A stretch of 5,633 bases of DNA from Gudongella sp964604145 (GTDB taxonomy: Bacteria; Bacillota; Clostridia; Tissierellales; Tissierellaceae): positions 1 through 5,633 of the forward strand of contig CAZRXS010000079.1 of the NCBI GenBank assembly GCA_964604145.1, written 5' to 3'. Below are positions 1-5,633 of this stretch, one piece after another; position 1 is the first letter of the stretch, and each line of letters begins with the position of its first letter. The position numbers were made by a program, and so were the translations under genes. Below the pieces are notes generated by a model. The model was not told where the DNA came from, made no database searches, and saw nothing but the letters and a program-made list of their open reading frames with translations.

Positions 1-500
1 GAATCTGTAGATATTTTAAAATCTGCTTGAATTTTATTTAAAACATCAACTATTCCATAATTGATATTGATTGGTTGATAGTTTTCATTTATTATATTAA
101 AGGTGAGTTTATCATTTTTTTTGTTATCCCATTTTGTGAGTAAAATAGAAATTTGGGGTATAACTAGCTCTGCAGAAGAATATGAACTATTTACAATACT
201 AATATTTACAATATTATCTTTAATGTTTATATCAGATACTTTCATGCCAGAACTTTTAACTAAACCAGGAAAGATTAATATTCGATCCTCATCTAGTTTA
301 GACACTAATTCAACTCTTGGTTCGGTACTTTGATAGCCTTTTGAAAGAATGACTTTTTCAACGTAGTAGTCAAAATCAACTTCATTATAATTTAAATCTT
401 TAAGATCTGTTTTAGTTAAAAAAGGTAAGTCTGCTAAAGAACAAGCAGATAAAAGGAGTGTCATTGTAAATACGAAGAATAGTAAAAACCTCTTTTTCAT
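1..500 (-). CDS. Putative secreted lipoprotein of unknown function (3' end beyond the window)
   Basis: Reading the minus strand from the ATG at 500 gives 166 codons with no stop up to the left edge, so the C-terminus is missing. The product starts with a lipoprotein signal peptide: a basic n-region (MKKR), a hydrophobic stretch at residues 5-17 and a lipobox L17-S-A-C20. By established knowledge of such signals, Lgt would lipidate Cys20 and signal peptidase II would cleave before it, anchoring the protein on the outer face of the membrane. The mature part is rich in Asp, Asn, Lys and Ile/Val, with alternating stretches that suggest beta-strands (about residues 88-125). I recognise no domain or catalytic motif and assign no function. 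The start is supported by an AGGAGG ribosome binding site 11 bases upstream. The gene is transcribed divergently from uvrB across a short shared intergenic region. I am confident it is a real gene because the frame is open, the signal is textbook and the ribosome binding site is strong. Confidence 0.88.
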   Translation of the reverse strand, partial: MKKRFLLFFVFTMTLLLSACSLADLPFLTKTDLKDLNYNEVDFDYYVEKVILSKGYQSTEPRVELVSKLDEDRILIFPGLVKSSGMKVSDINIKDNIVNISIVNSSYSSAELVIPQISILLTKWDNKKNDKLTFNIINENYQPININYGIVDVLNKIQADFKISTD

Positions 501-511
501 GTCTTATATCG

Positions 512-517
512 CCTCCT
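512..517 (-). promoter_or_regulatory. Ribosome binding site of the lipoprotein gene
   Basis: On the minus strand this reads AGGAGG, a full Shine-Dalgarno core, separated by 11 bases from the ATG at 500-498. The spacing is slightly long but acceptable for Bacillota. It fixes the start of a gene whose stop lies outside the window. Confidence 0.85.
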
Positions 518-524
518 GCTATCA

Positions 525-553
525 ATTTTACCTTATTAAAGTAGTTTCTACAA
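525..553 (-). promoter_or_regulatory. Possible weak promoter of the lipoprotein gene
   Basis: The minus strand has TAAAAT (530-525, five of six matches to TATAAT) preceded by exactly 17 bases and TTGTAG (553-548, only three of six matches to TTGACA). Transcription would begin near 518, immediately ahead of the AGGAGG, leaving a very short leader. The poor -35 and tight leader make this tentative. The true promoter could lie further upstream, overlapping the uvrB control region. Confidence 0.3.
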
Positions 554-586
554 GTAAATAAATGGAGTAGATTTTTTAGTGGATTT

Positions 587-615
587 TTGAGAAGAAAAAG
601 TATATTATATATATA
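587..615 (+). promoter_or_regulatory. Candidate sigma-A promoter of the uvrBA operon
   Basis: TTGAGA at 587-592 matches the -35 consensus at five of six bases. A 17-base spacer leads to TATATA at 610-615, which matches the -10 consensus at four of six. The surrounding run of alternating T and A (601-615) offers other -10 registers (for example 608-613 or 612-617), so the exact hexamer is uncertain. Transcription would begin around 621-624, leaving a leader of about 20 bases before the uvrB ATG. The LexA-type operator begins at the next base, which supports this as the regulated promoter. Confidence 0.55.
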
Positions 616-627
616 GAACAAGTGTTC
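616..627 (+). promoter_or_regulatory. LexA (DinR) SOS box controlling uvrBA
   Basis: The sequence GAAC-AAGT-GTTC is a perfect GAAC-N4-GTTC dyad, the core of the LexA/DinR operator known from Bacillus subtilis and other Bacillota (consensus core CGAAC-N4-GTTCG). The outer C/G of that consensus is replaced here by A on the left and A on the right. It starts right after the candidate -10 hexamer and covers the expected transcription start, so bound LexA would block RNA polymerase. I found no other copy of this dyad in the window. Given that uvrBA is a known SOS operon in B. subtilis, I infer release by RecA-stimulated LexA self-cleavage after DNA damage. Confidence 0.82.
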
Positions 628-632
628 AGAAA

Positions 633-638
633 GAAGGG
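633..638 (+). promoter_or_regulatory. Ribosome binding site that favours the ATG start of uvrB
   Basis: GAAGGG at 633-638 lies 5 bases before the ATG at 644. The other in-frame start, GTG at 638, overlaps the last base of this element, so it would have no usable spacing and no other good Shine-Dalgarno sequence upstream. The site therefore favours ATG 644, removing two residues (Met-Asp) from the longest possible protein. Confidence 0.65.
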
Positions 639-643
639 TGGAT

Positions 644-2611
644 ATGAACGAGTTTAAAATTGAATCATCATATAAATTAACAGGTGATCAACCAGCTGCT
701 GTTGATAAAATAGTAGAGGGTTTAAATAAAGGTATGAAAGATCAAGTGTTATTGGGAGTTACAGGCTCAGGTAAAACTTTTACCATGGCCAATGTAATAG
801 AAAGGGTACAAAGGCCTACTTTAGTAATAGCACATAATAAAACACTGGCCTATCAGCTTGCAAGTGAGTTTAAGGAATATTTTCCTAACAGTGCAGTTGA
901 ATATTTTGTAAGTTACTATGACTATTATCAGCCAGAAGCTTATGTACCACAAACCGACACATATATTGAAAAAGATTCTTCAATAAACGATGAGATTGAT
1001 AAGCTAAGACACTCTGCTACTATGTCCCTATTTGAAAGAAGAGATGTTATAATAGTAGCGTCTGTTTCCTGTATTTATGGGCTCGGAGATCCAATTGATT
1101 ATGAAAATCTAGTTGTATCGCTAAGACCAGGTATGTTAAAAGATAGAGATGAAGTTATAAGAAAGCTTATAGATATTCAGTATATGAGAAATGACATTAA
1201 TTTTATCAGAGGTACATTTAGGGTAAGGGGCAATGTTTTAGAGATATTTCCAGCTTCATCAGGAGAAAATACTTTAAGAGTAGAATTTTTTGGAGATGAA
1301 ATAGATAGAATTACTGAAGTAAAATATATAACAGGAGAGATTATTGGATACAGAAATCATGTATCTATATTTCCGGCTTCTCACTTTGCCACTACAAATG
1401 AAAAAGTTAAAAGAGCTGTGGTCAAAATAGAGCTTGAGTTAGAAGAAAGACTTAAGGAACTCCGAGATAAAGACAAGCTTGTGGAGGCACAAAGACTTGA
1501 ACAGCGGACAAGGTACGATTTAGAAATGTTACGTGAAATGGGATTTTGTTCTGGGATTGAAAACTATTCAAGACATTTAAGCAATAGGCCAGCAGGGAGC
1601 AGACCATATACACTTATTGATTATTTTCCAGACGATTTTTTAGTTATTATAGATGAATCTCATGTTTCAATACCACAAATAAGAGGGATGTATTTAGGAG
1701 ATAGGTCAAGAAAAACTACCCTGGTTGACTACGGATTTAGGCTGCCATCTGCATTGGATAATAGGCCTCTACGCTTTGACGAGTTTCAAGGGATGGTAAA
1801 TCAGGTATTGTATACCTCTGCAACCCCTGGGCCATATGAATTAGAAAGAGCTTCCCAGGTGGTTGAACAGATAATACGACCAACTGGATTATTAGATCCT
1901 GTAATTGAAATAAGACCAACTAAAAACCAAATAGATGACTTATTAACTGAAATAAGAGTTGTTGTAGATAGAAATGAAAGAGTTCTGGTAACGACTCTTA
2001 CAAAGAGAATGTCAGAGGATTTAACTGACTATTTAAAAGAAGTGGGTGTCAAGGTAACATACCTACACTCAGATATTGATACAATTGAGAGAATGGAGAT
2101 ATTAAGAGACTTAAGATTGGGGAAACACGATGTTTTAGTGGGCATAAATCTTTTAAGAGAAGGTTTAGATTTACCTGAGGTTTCTTTAGTAGCTATTTTA
2201 GATGCTGATAAAGAAGGTTTTTTAAGGAGTGAAACTGCATTGGTCCAAACTTTTGGCCGTGCGGCTAGAAATGTATTAGGCAAAGTAGTTCTTTATGCAG
2301 ATGAGATTACTTCTTCGATGCAAAGAGCAATTGATGAGACAAATAGACGTAGAGAAATTCAGAGAAAGTATAACTTAGAATACGATATTGTTCCAAAATC
2401 TATTGTCAAAGATGTAAGGAATATTATAGAAGCTACTCTTGTGGCCGAAGGTGAAGTTGAGTATGATGAGGGTATTTCAAATGAAGAATTAGAAGCCATA
2501 GTTATCGGGATGGAAGCAGCCATGCTCAAGGCAGCTGAAACTTTAGATTTTGAAAAAGCTGCAGAATTAAGAGATAAAATTATTCAGATTAAAAAGAAGA
2601 TAAGAAACTAG
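644..2611 (+). CDS. uvrB: UvrABC system protein B (excinuclease ABC subunit B)
   Basis: UvrB is the damage-verifying helicase-like ATPase of nucleotide excision repair: UvrA loads it onto lesions, and it then recruits UvrC for the two incisions. Numbering from ATG 644 (655 residues; E. coli UvrB has 673), Walker A GVTGSGKT is at 38-45 with Lys44. The Tyr-rich beta-hairpin YYDYYQPEAYVP that clamps one DNA strand is at 91-102. The Walker B/DESH box is at 337-340, and helicase motif VI QTFGRAARN at 535-543 carries Arg539 and Arg542. The C-terminal UVR domain, a helical hairpin that contacts UvrC and UvrA, spans about 614-650 (core DFEKAAELRD). Nothing is truncated. Minor oddities are Tyr70 in the HNKTLAYQL segment and Phe537 in motif VI, where the B. 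subtilis and E. coli proteins as I recall them have a small residue and Ile. GTG 638 is an alternative start but lacks ribosome binding site spacing. It is the first gene of the operon, behind an SOS box. Confidence 0.98.
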   Translation: MNEFKIESSYKLTGDQPAAVDKIVEGLNKGMKDQVLLGVTGSGKTFTMANVIERVQRPTLVIAHNKTLAYQLASEFKEYFPNSAVEYFVSYYDYYQPEAYVPQTDTYIEKDSSINDEIDKLRHSATMSLFERRDVIIVASVSCIYGLGDPIDYENLVVSLRPGMLKDRDEVIRKLIDIQYMRNDINFIRGTFRVRGNVLEIFPASSGENTLRVEFFGDEIDRITEVKYITGEIIGYRNHVSIFPASHFATTNEKVKRAVVKIELELEERLKELRDKDKLVEAQRLEQRTRYDLEMLREMGFCSGIENYSRHLSNRPAGSRPYTLIDYFPDDFLVIIDESHVSIPQIRGMYLGDRSRKTTLVDYGFRLPSALDNRPLRFDEFQGMVNQVLYTSATPGPYELERASQVVEQIIRPTGLLDPVIEIRPTKNQIDDLLTEIRVVVDRNERVLVTTLTKRMSEDLTDYLKEVGVKVTYLHSDIDTIERMEILRDLRLGKHDVLVGINLLREGLDLPEVSLVAILDADKEGFLRSETALVQTFGRAARNVLGKVVLYADEITSSMQRAIDETNRRREIQRKYNLEYDIVPKSIVKDVRNIIEATLVAEGEVEYDEGISNEELEAIVIGMEAAMLKAAETLDFEKAAELRDKIIQIKKKIRN

Positions 2612-2617
2612 AGGTGG
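2611..2617 (+). promoter_or_regulatory. Ribosome binding site of uvrA, overlapping the uvrB stop
   Basis: GAGGTGG begins on the last base of the uvrB TAG stop (2609-2611) and ends 4 bases before the uvrA ATG at 2622; the GAGG core is 7 bases away. Ribosomes ending uvrB stop on this site, which favours coupled translation of the two partners. It confirms ATG 2622 as the start. Confidence 0.85.
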
Positions 2618-2621
2618 AAAA

Positions 2622-5480
2622 ATGACCAAGGATAAGATAAGAGTTCGGGGCGCTAAAAAACATAATTTAAAAAATATTGATATAGATATACCTAGAGATA
2701 AATTTACTGTCGTCACAGGACTAAGTGGATCAGGCAAGTCATCATTAGCCTTTGATACTATATATGCTGAAGGGCAGAGAAGATATGTAGAGTCCTTGTC
2801 AAGTTATGCAAGGCAATTTTTAGGGCAGATGGAAAAGCCAGATGTAGATTATATAGATGGATTATCTCCTGCAATTTCCATTGATCAAAAAAGCACATCG
2901 AGAAATCCACGTTCTACAGTTGGAACTGTTACGGAGGTTTACGACTATTTACGTATTTTATTTGCGCGTGTTGGAACCCCGTATTGCTATAAATGTGGGA
3001 AAGAAATCACTAGTCAAACTATTGACCAAATGGTAGATCGAGTTTTAGAATTGCCTGAAAGAACTAAACTTCAAATATTGGCACCGGTTATAAGAGGTAA
3101 AAAAGGCGAGCATAAAAAGATTATTGAAGGGATTAAAAAAGATGGATTTGTTAGAATAATTCTTGATGGTGAAATGTTAGAGCTTGATAATGAGATAGAA
3201 ATGGATAAAAATCGGAATCACAATTTGGATGTTGTGGTTGATCGCATTATAATTAGAGATGGCATAGAAGCAAGGTTAGCTGATTCAATAGAAACAGCCT
3301 TAAAACTAGGAGATGGGCTTGTAGTAGTAGATGTGATAGACAAGGAAAAACTAACTTTTAGCCAAAAACTATCTTGTCCAGACTGTGGCGTATCTATTGA
3401 TGAAATATCCCCAAGGATGTTTTCATTTAATAGTCCGTTTGGAATGTGCGAGATATGTAATGGACTGGGTTTTCATAAAGAAATTGACCCAGAACTTGTA
3501 ATACCAAATAAAGACCTTAGTGTAAGCAAGGGTGCAATTGCCCCATATGGTCATACTACGGCAAATAGTTACTATAATCAAATATTTAAGACAATAGGAG
3601 AACATCATAATTTTACCATGGATCAACCTATATCAGAAGCTCCAAAAGATTTTCTTAATGACTTACTCTATGGAACGAAAAGAAAAATAGAATTTAAGTT
3701 TTTAAGTCACTTTGACGATACCGGAGAGAGGGAATACAGAGGAAAATTTGAAGGTGTGGTTCCAAACTTACAAAGAAGATATAAAGAGACTCATTCAGAT
3801 TATACCAGAAATAAGATTGAGGATTATATGACTGAAATTCCTTGTTCTGCATGTGGGGGAGATAGACTTAGACCAGAAGTGCTAGCTATTAAAGTTAACG
3901 GATTAAATATAGCACAGCTTACGGATATGCCAGTAGTAAAAGCATTTGATTTTTTTGAAAATCTTAAACTAAGCGAAAAACAAAAAACAATTGCGCATCA
4001 AATCTTAGAGGAAATCCATAAGCGATTACTTTTTTTATCAAATGTGGGATTGGACTATCTAACACTTTCTAGGACGGCTGGGTCTTTGTCAGGCGGGGAA
4101 GCTCAGAGGATACGCTTGGCTACGCAAATAGGGTCTAGTCTGGTAGGCGTTATTTACGTCTTAGACGAGCCGAGCATTGGTCTTCATCAAAGAGACAATG
4201 CTAAGCTTTTAAAAGCCCTTAGAGACCTAACAAGCCTGGGTAATACGGTTATAGTGGTTGAACACGATGAAGAAACCATGCTTGAAGCTGATAATATAAT
4301 AGATATTGGTCCAGGTGCAGGTATACATGGTGGCTTTATAGTTGCGCAAGGAAATATTAAGGATATAATTGGTACAAAAGAATCAATTACCGGTAAGTAT
4401 TTATCAGGAGAACTAAAAATAGAAATTCCTGAAAAGAGAAAAATTATAAATGGTAAATGGCTAGAGATAAAAGGTGCAAGAGAAAATAATTTAAAAGGAA
4501 TAGATGTAAAAATCCCTCTTGGGCTTATGACTTGTGTGACTGGAGTATCAGGCTCAGGCAAGAGTTCGCTAGTAAATCATGTACTTTATAAAGCGCTAGC
4601 TCATAGCTTAAATGGAGCTAGAATAAGGCCTGGGGCTTATGATAAGATAAAAGGAATGGAATATCTAGATAAGGTTATAGAGATAGATCAAAAGCCAATT
4701 GGCAGAACCCCAAGATCAAATCCTGCTACGTATACTGGCTTGTTTGACCCAATAAGAGAAGTATTTGCAATGACTAATGAAGCTAAAATGCGAGGCTATA
4801 AAAAAGGTAGATTTAGCTTTAATATTAAAGGAGGCCGATGTGAAGCTTGTAAGGGAGATGGAATAATAAAAGTAGAAATGCATTTTCTTCCTGATGTCTA
4901 TGTACCTTGTGAAATATGTAAAGGAAAGAGGTATAATAGAGAGACTCTACAAGTTAAATACAAAGGAAAGACAATATCAGAAGTGTTAGATATGACAGTT
5001 GAGGAAGCTATGGACTTCTTTAAAAATATACCAAAAATCAATAGAAAACTACAGACATTATTTGATGTTGGCCTTGGCTATATAAAAATTGGTCAGCCAT
5101 CCACGCAACTTTCAGGCGGAGAAGCCCAAAGGGTTAAGCTTGCTACTGAATTATCAAAAAGAGCAACAGGAAAAACCGTGTATATATTAGATGAGCCAAC
5201 GACAGGCCTGCATTCAGCAGATATTCATAAATTAATCCATGTTTTAAATAAACTCGTTGAAGGGGACAATACAGTTATTGTAATTGAACATAATTTAGAT
5301 GTTATTAAAACAGCAGACTATATAATTGACCTTGGTCCTGAGGGAGGGGACAAAGGCGGATATTTAGTAGCTGAGGGGACACCTGAAGAAGTTAGCAAGG
5401 TAAAGGAGTCTTACACAGGAGAATACTTAAAAGGTATTTTAAAAGCAAGAGAAGCAGATAAATCCCGGGAGGTAGTTTAA
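2622..5480 (+). CDS. uvrA: UvrABC system protein A (excinuclease ABC subunit A)
   Basis: UvrA is the dimeric ABC-type ATPase that finds helix-distorting lesions and loads UvrB. The 952 residues match the family (E. coli 940). There are two ABC modules. Module I has Walker A GLSGSGKS at 33-40, signature LSGGEAQR at 489-496, Walker B ending LDEP at 514-517 and switch His548. Module II has Walker A GVSGSGKS at 641-648, signature LSGGEAQR at 830-837, LDEP at 856-859 and His890. Roughly residues 131-245 correspond to the UvrB-binding domain and about 290-400 to the DNA-contacting insertion domain. Zinc sites are C252/C255/C276/C279 and C740/C743/C763/C766, the latter being the finger known to matter for DNA binding. 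Two further CxxC pairs, C122/C125 and C408/C411, could form a third site. The protein is soluble, with no signal peptide or membrane segment. It follows uvrB by 10 bases on what must be the same transcript, so it should share the SOS control. No defect is visible. Confidence 0.98.
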   Translation: MTKDKIRVRGAKKHNLKNIDIDIPRDKFTVVTGLSGSGKSSLAFDTIYAEGQRRYVESLSSYARQFLGQMEKPDVDYIDGLSPAISIDQKSTSRNPRSTVGTVTEVYDYLRILFARVGTPYCYKCGKEITSQTIDQMVDRVLELPERTKLQILAPVIRGKKGEHKKIIEGIKKDGFVRIILDGEMLELDNEIEMDKNRNHNLDVVVDRIIIRDGIEARLADSIETALKLGDGLVVVDVIDKEKLTFSQKLSCPDCGVSIDEISPRMFSFNSPFGMCEICNGLGFHKEIDPELVIPNKDLSVSKGAIAPYGHTTANSYYNQIFKTIGEHHNFTMDQPISEAPKDFLNDLLYGTKRKIEFKFLSHFDDTGEREYRGKFEGVVPNLQRRYKETHSDYTRNKIEDYMTEIPCSACGGDRLRPEVLAIKVNGLNIAQLTDMPVVKAFDFFENLKLSEKQKTIAHQILEEIHKRLLFLSNVGLDYLTLSRTAGSLSGGEAQRIRLATQIGSSLVGVIYVLDEPSIGLHQRDNAKLLKALRDLTSLGNTVIVVEHDEETMLEADNIIDIGPGAGIHGGFIVAQGNIKDIIGTKESITGKYLSGELKIEIPEKRKIINGKWLEIKGARENNLKGIDVKIPLGLMTCVTGVSGSGKSSLVNHVLYKALAHSLNGARIRPGAYDKIKGMEYLDKVIEIDQKPIGRTPRSNPATYTGLFDPIREVFAMTNEAKMRGYKKGRFSFNIKGGRCEACKGDGIIKVEMHFLPDVYVPCEICKGKRYNRETLQVKYKGKTISEVLDMTVEEAMDFFKNIPKINRKLQTLFDVGLGYIKIGQPSTQLSGGEAQRVKLATELSKRATGKTVYILDEPTTGLHSADIHKLIHVLNKLVEGDNTVIVIEHNLDVIKTADYIIDLGPEGGDKGGYLVAEGTPEEVSKVKESYTGEYLKGILKAREADKSREVV
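5468..5473 (+). promoter_or_regulatory. Ribosome binding site of the downstream peptidase gene, inside the end of uvrA
   Basis: GGAGGT lies within the last codons of uvrA and is exactly 7 bases from the GTG at 5481, an ideal spacing. It supports the unusual start codon over the TTG at 5484, which would sit 10 bases away. Confidence 0.8.
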
Positions 5481-5633
5481 GTGTTGGTAAATGAGAAGAT
5501 TAAAATTTTAAGAGACTCAATGAGAGATAAAGGTTTTACGTGCTATATAGAAGCAACTGGAGATCCTCATAGTTCAGAGTATGTGGCAGATTATTATAAG
5601 GGGAGAGAATTTCTAACAGGTTTTACTGGCTCT
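5481..5633 (+). CDS. Xaa-Pro aminopeptidase, M24B family, N-terminal fragment (3' end beyond the window)
   Basis: The frame opens with GTG directly after the uvrA TAA and is still open at the right edge, giving 51 residues. The motif DPHSSEYV at 28-35 followed by GREFLTGFTGS at 41-51 is characteristic of the creatinase/prolidase N-terminal domain of the long, three-domain aminopeptidase P type, related to eukaryotic XPNPEP1. Members are usually around 590 residues and use two metal ions, typically manganese, to remove an N-terminal residue next to proline, acting in the cytoplasm in peptide turnover. The metal ligands lie in the C-terminal domain and cannot be checked here. An ideal GGAGGT ribosome binding site and zero-base spacing indicate cotranscription and coupled translation with uvrA. 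I see no functional tie to DNA repair, so sharing an operon may be incidental. The family call is fairly secure; activity is inferred. Confidence 0.87.
   Translation, partial: MLVNEKIKILRDSMRDKGFTCYIEATGDPHSSEYVADYYKGREFLTGFTGS

Noticed and set aside
103..333. Plus-strand open frame of 76 codons starting with a hydrophobic stretch
   Set aside because: It lies wholly antisense to the lipoprotein gene, which has a signal peptide, lipobox and strong ribosome binding site; this frame has no good ribosome binding site and no recognisable product.
541..551. Short inverted repeat GTAG-TTT-CTAC in the intergenic region
   Set aside because: The stem is only four base pairs and the flanking bases do not extend it; there is no T-run placed to make it a terminator. 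Chance is sufficient in a short A+T-rich spacer.
601..615. Alternating T/A tract that could be a microsatellite or curved DNA element
   Set aside because: It is 15 bases, imperfect, and explained by the -10 region of the uvrB promoter.
412..621. Minus-strand open frame of 69 codons covering the intergenic region
   Set aside because: It overlaps the lipoprotein start in another frame and runs through the uvrB promoter and operator. No convincing ribosome binding site precedes it, and the composition is that of translated A+T-rich spacer.
2650..4520. Similarity between the start of uvrA and its second half, suggesting a recent internal duplication
   Set aside because: Two ABC modules with repeated motifs (HNLKNIDIDIP and NNLKGIDVKIP) are the normal ancient architecture of all UvrA proteins; the DNA has diverged.
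4187..4561. Minus-strand open frame of 124 codons inside uvrA
   Set aside because: It is fully antisense to conserved UvrA sequence (switch His548 through the second Walker A). The Ser/Pro/Ile-rich translation is typical of the opposite strand of a coding region.
1..5633. A previously undescribed system such as a defence island, toxin–antitoxin pair, retron or CRISPR array
   Set aside because: Apart from the partial lipoprotein, every coding stretch belongs to a well-known housekeeping family. I see no direct repeat arrays, transposase, reverse transcriptase, small gene pairs or structured RNA between genes.

Overview
The window carries the uvrB–uvrA core of bacterial nucleotide excision repair, flanked by two genes cut off at the window edges. 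The DNA is strongly A+T-rich. Ribosome binding sites are strong (AGGAGG, GAGGTGG, GGAGGT), codon use favours A/T endings, and the SOS-type operator has the Bacillota form GAAC-N4-GTTC. UvrA and UvrB read as clostridial/bacillar types. This points to a low-GC Bacillota, most likely an anaerobic clostridial or tissierellial lineage; I cannot name a genus.

Layout from left to right: (1) On the minus strand, positions 500 to 1 encode the first 166 residues of a secreted lipoprotein of unknown function, running off the left edge. (2) Positions 501-643 are a divergent intergenic region. It holds the lipoprotein's ribosome binding site and a possible weak promoter on the minus strand. On the plus strand it holds a candidate sigma-A promoter, a perfect LexA-type operator just downstream of the -10 element, and the uvrB ribosome binding site. 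(3) uvrB, 655 residues from the preferred ATG. (4) uvrA, 952 residues, ten bases after the uvrB stop. (5) A plus-strand gene starting at the base after the uvrA stop and running off the right edge; its 51 visible residues match the N-terminal domain of a long-type Xaa-Pro aminopeptidase (M24B/creatinase family).

UvrA dimers and UvrB form the damage-search complex. UvrA then leaves UvrB loaded at the lesion for UvrC, which is not in this window. The operator implies that the operon is repressed by LexA and induced by DNA damage, as known for uvrBA in Bacillus subtilis. The spacing implies that the peptidase gene shares the transcript, although nothing known links it to repair.

Both repair genes look intact, with all nucleotide-binding and zinc-binding motifs present. 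I found no mobile element, RNA gene, CRISPR array, convincing terminator or new multi-gene system. The least explained item is the lipoprotein; the best regulatory observation is the SOS operator.
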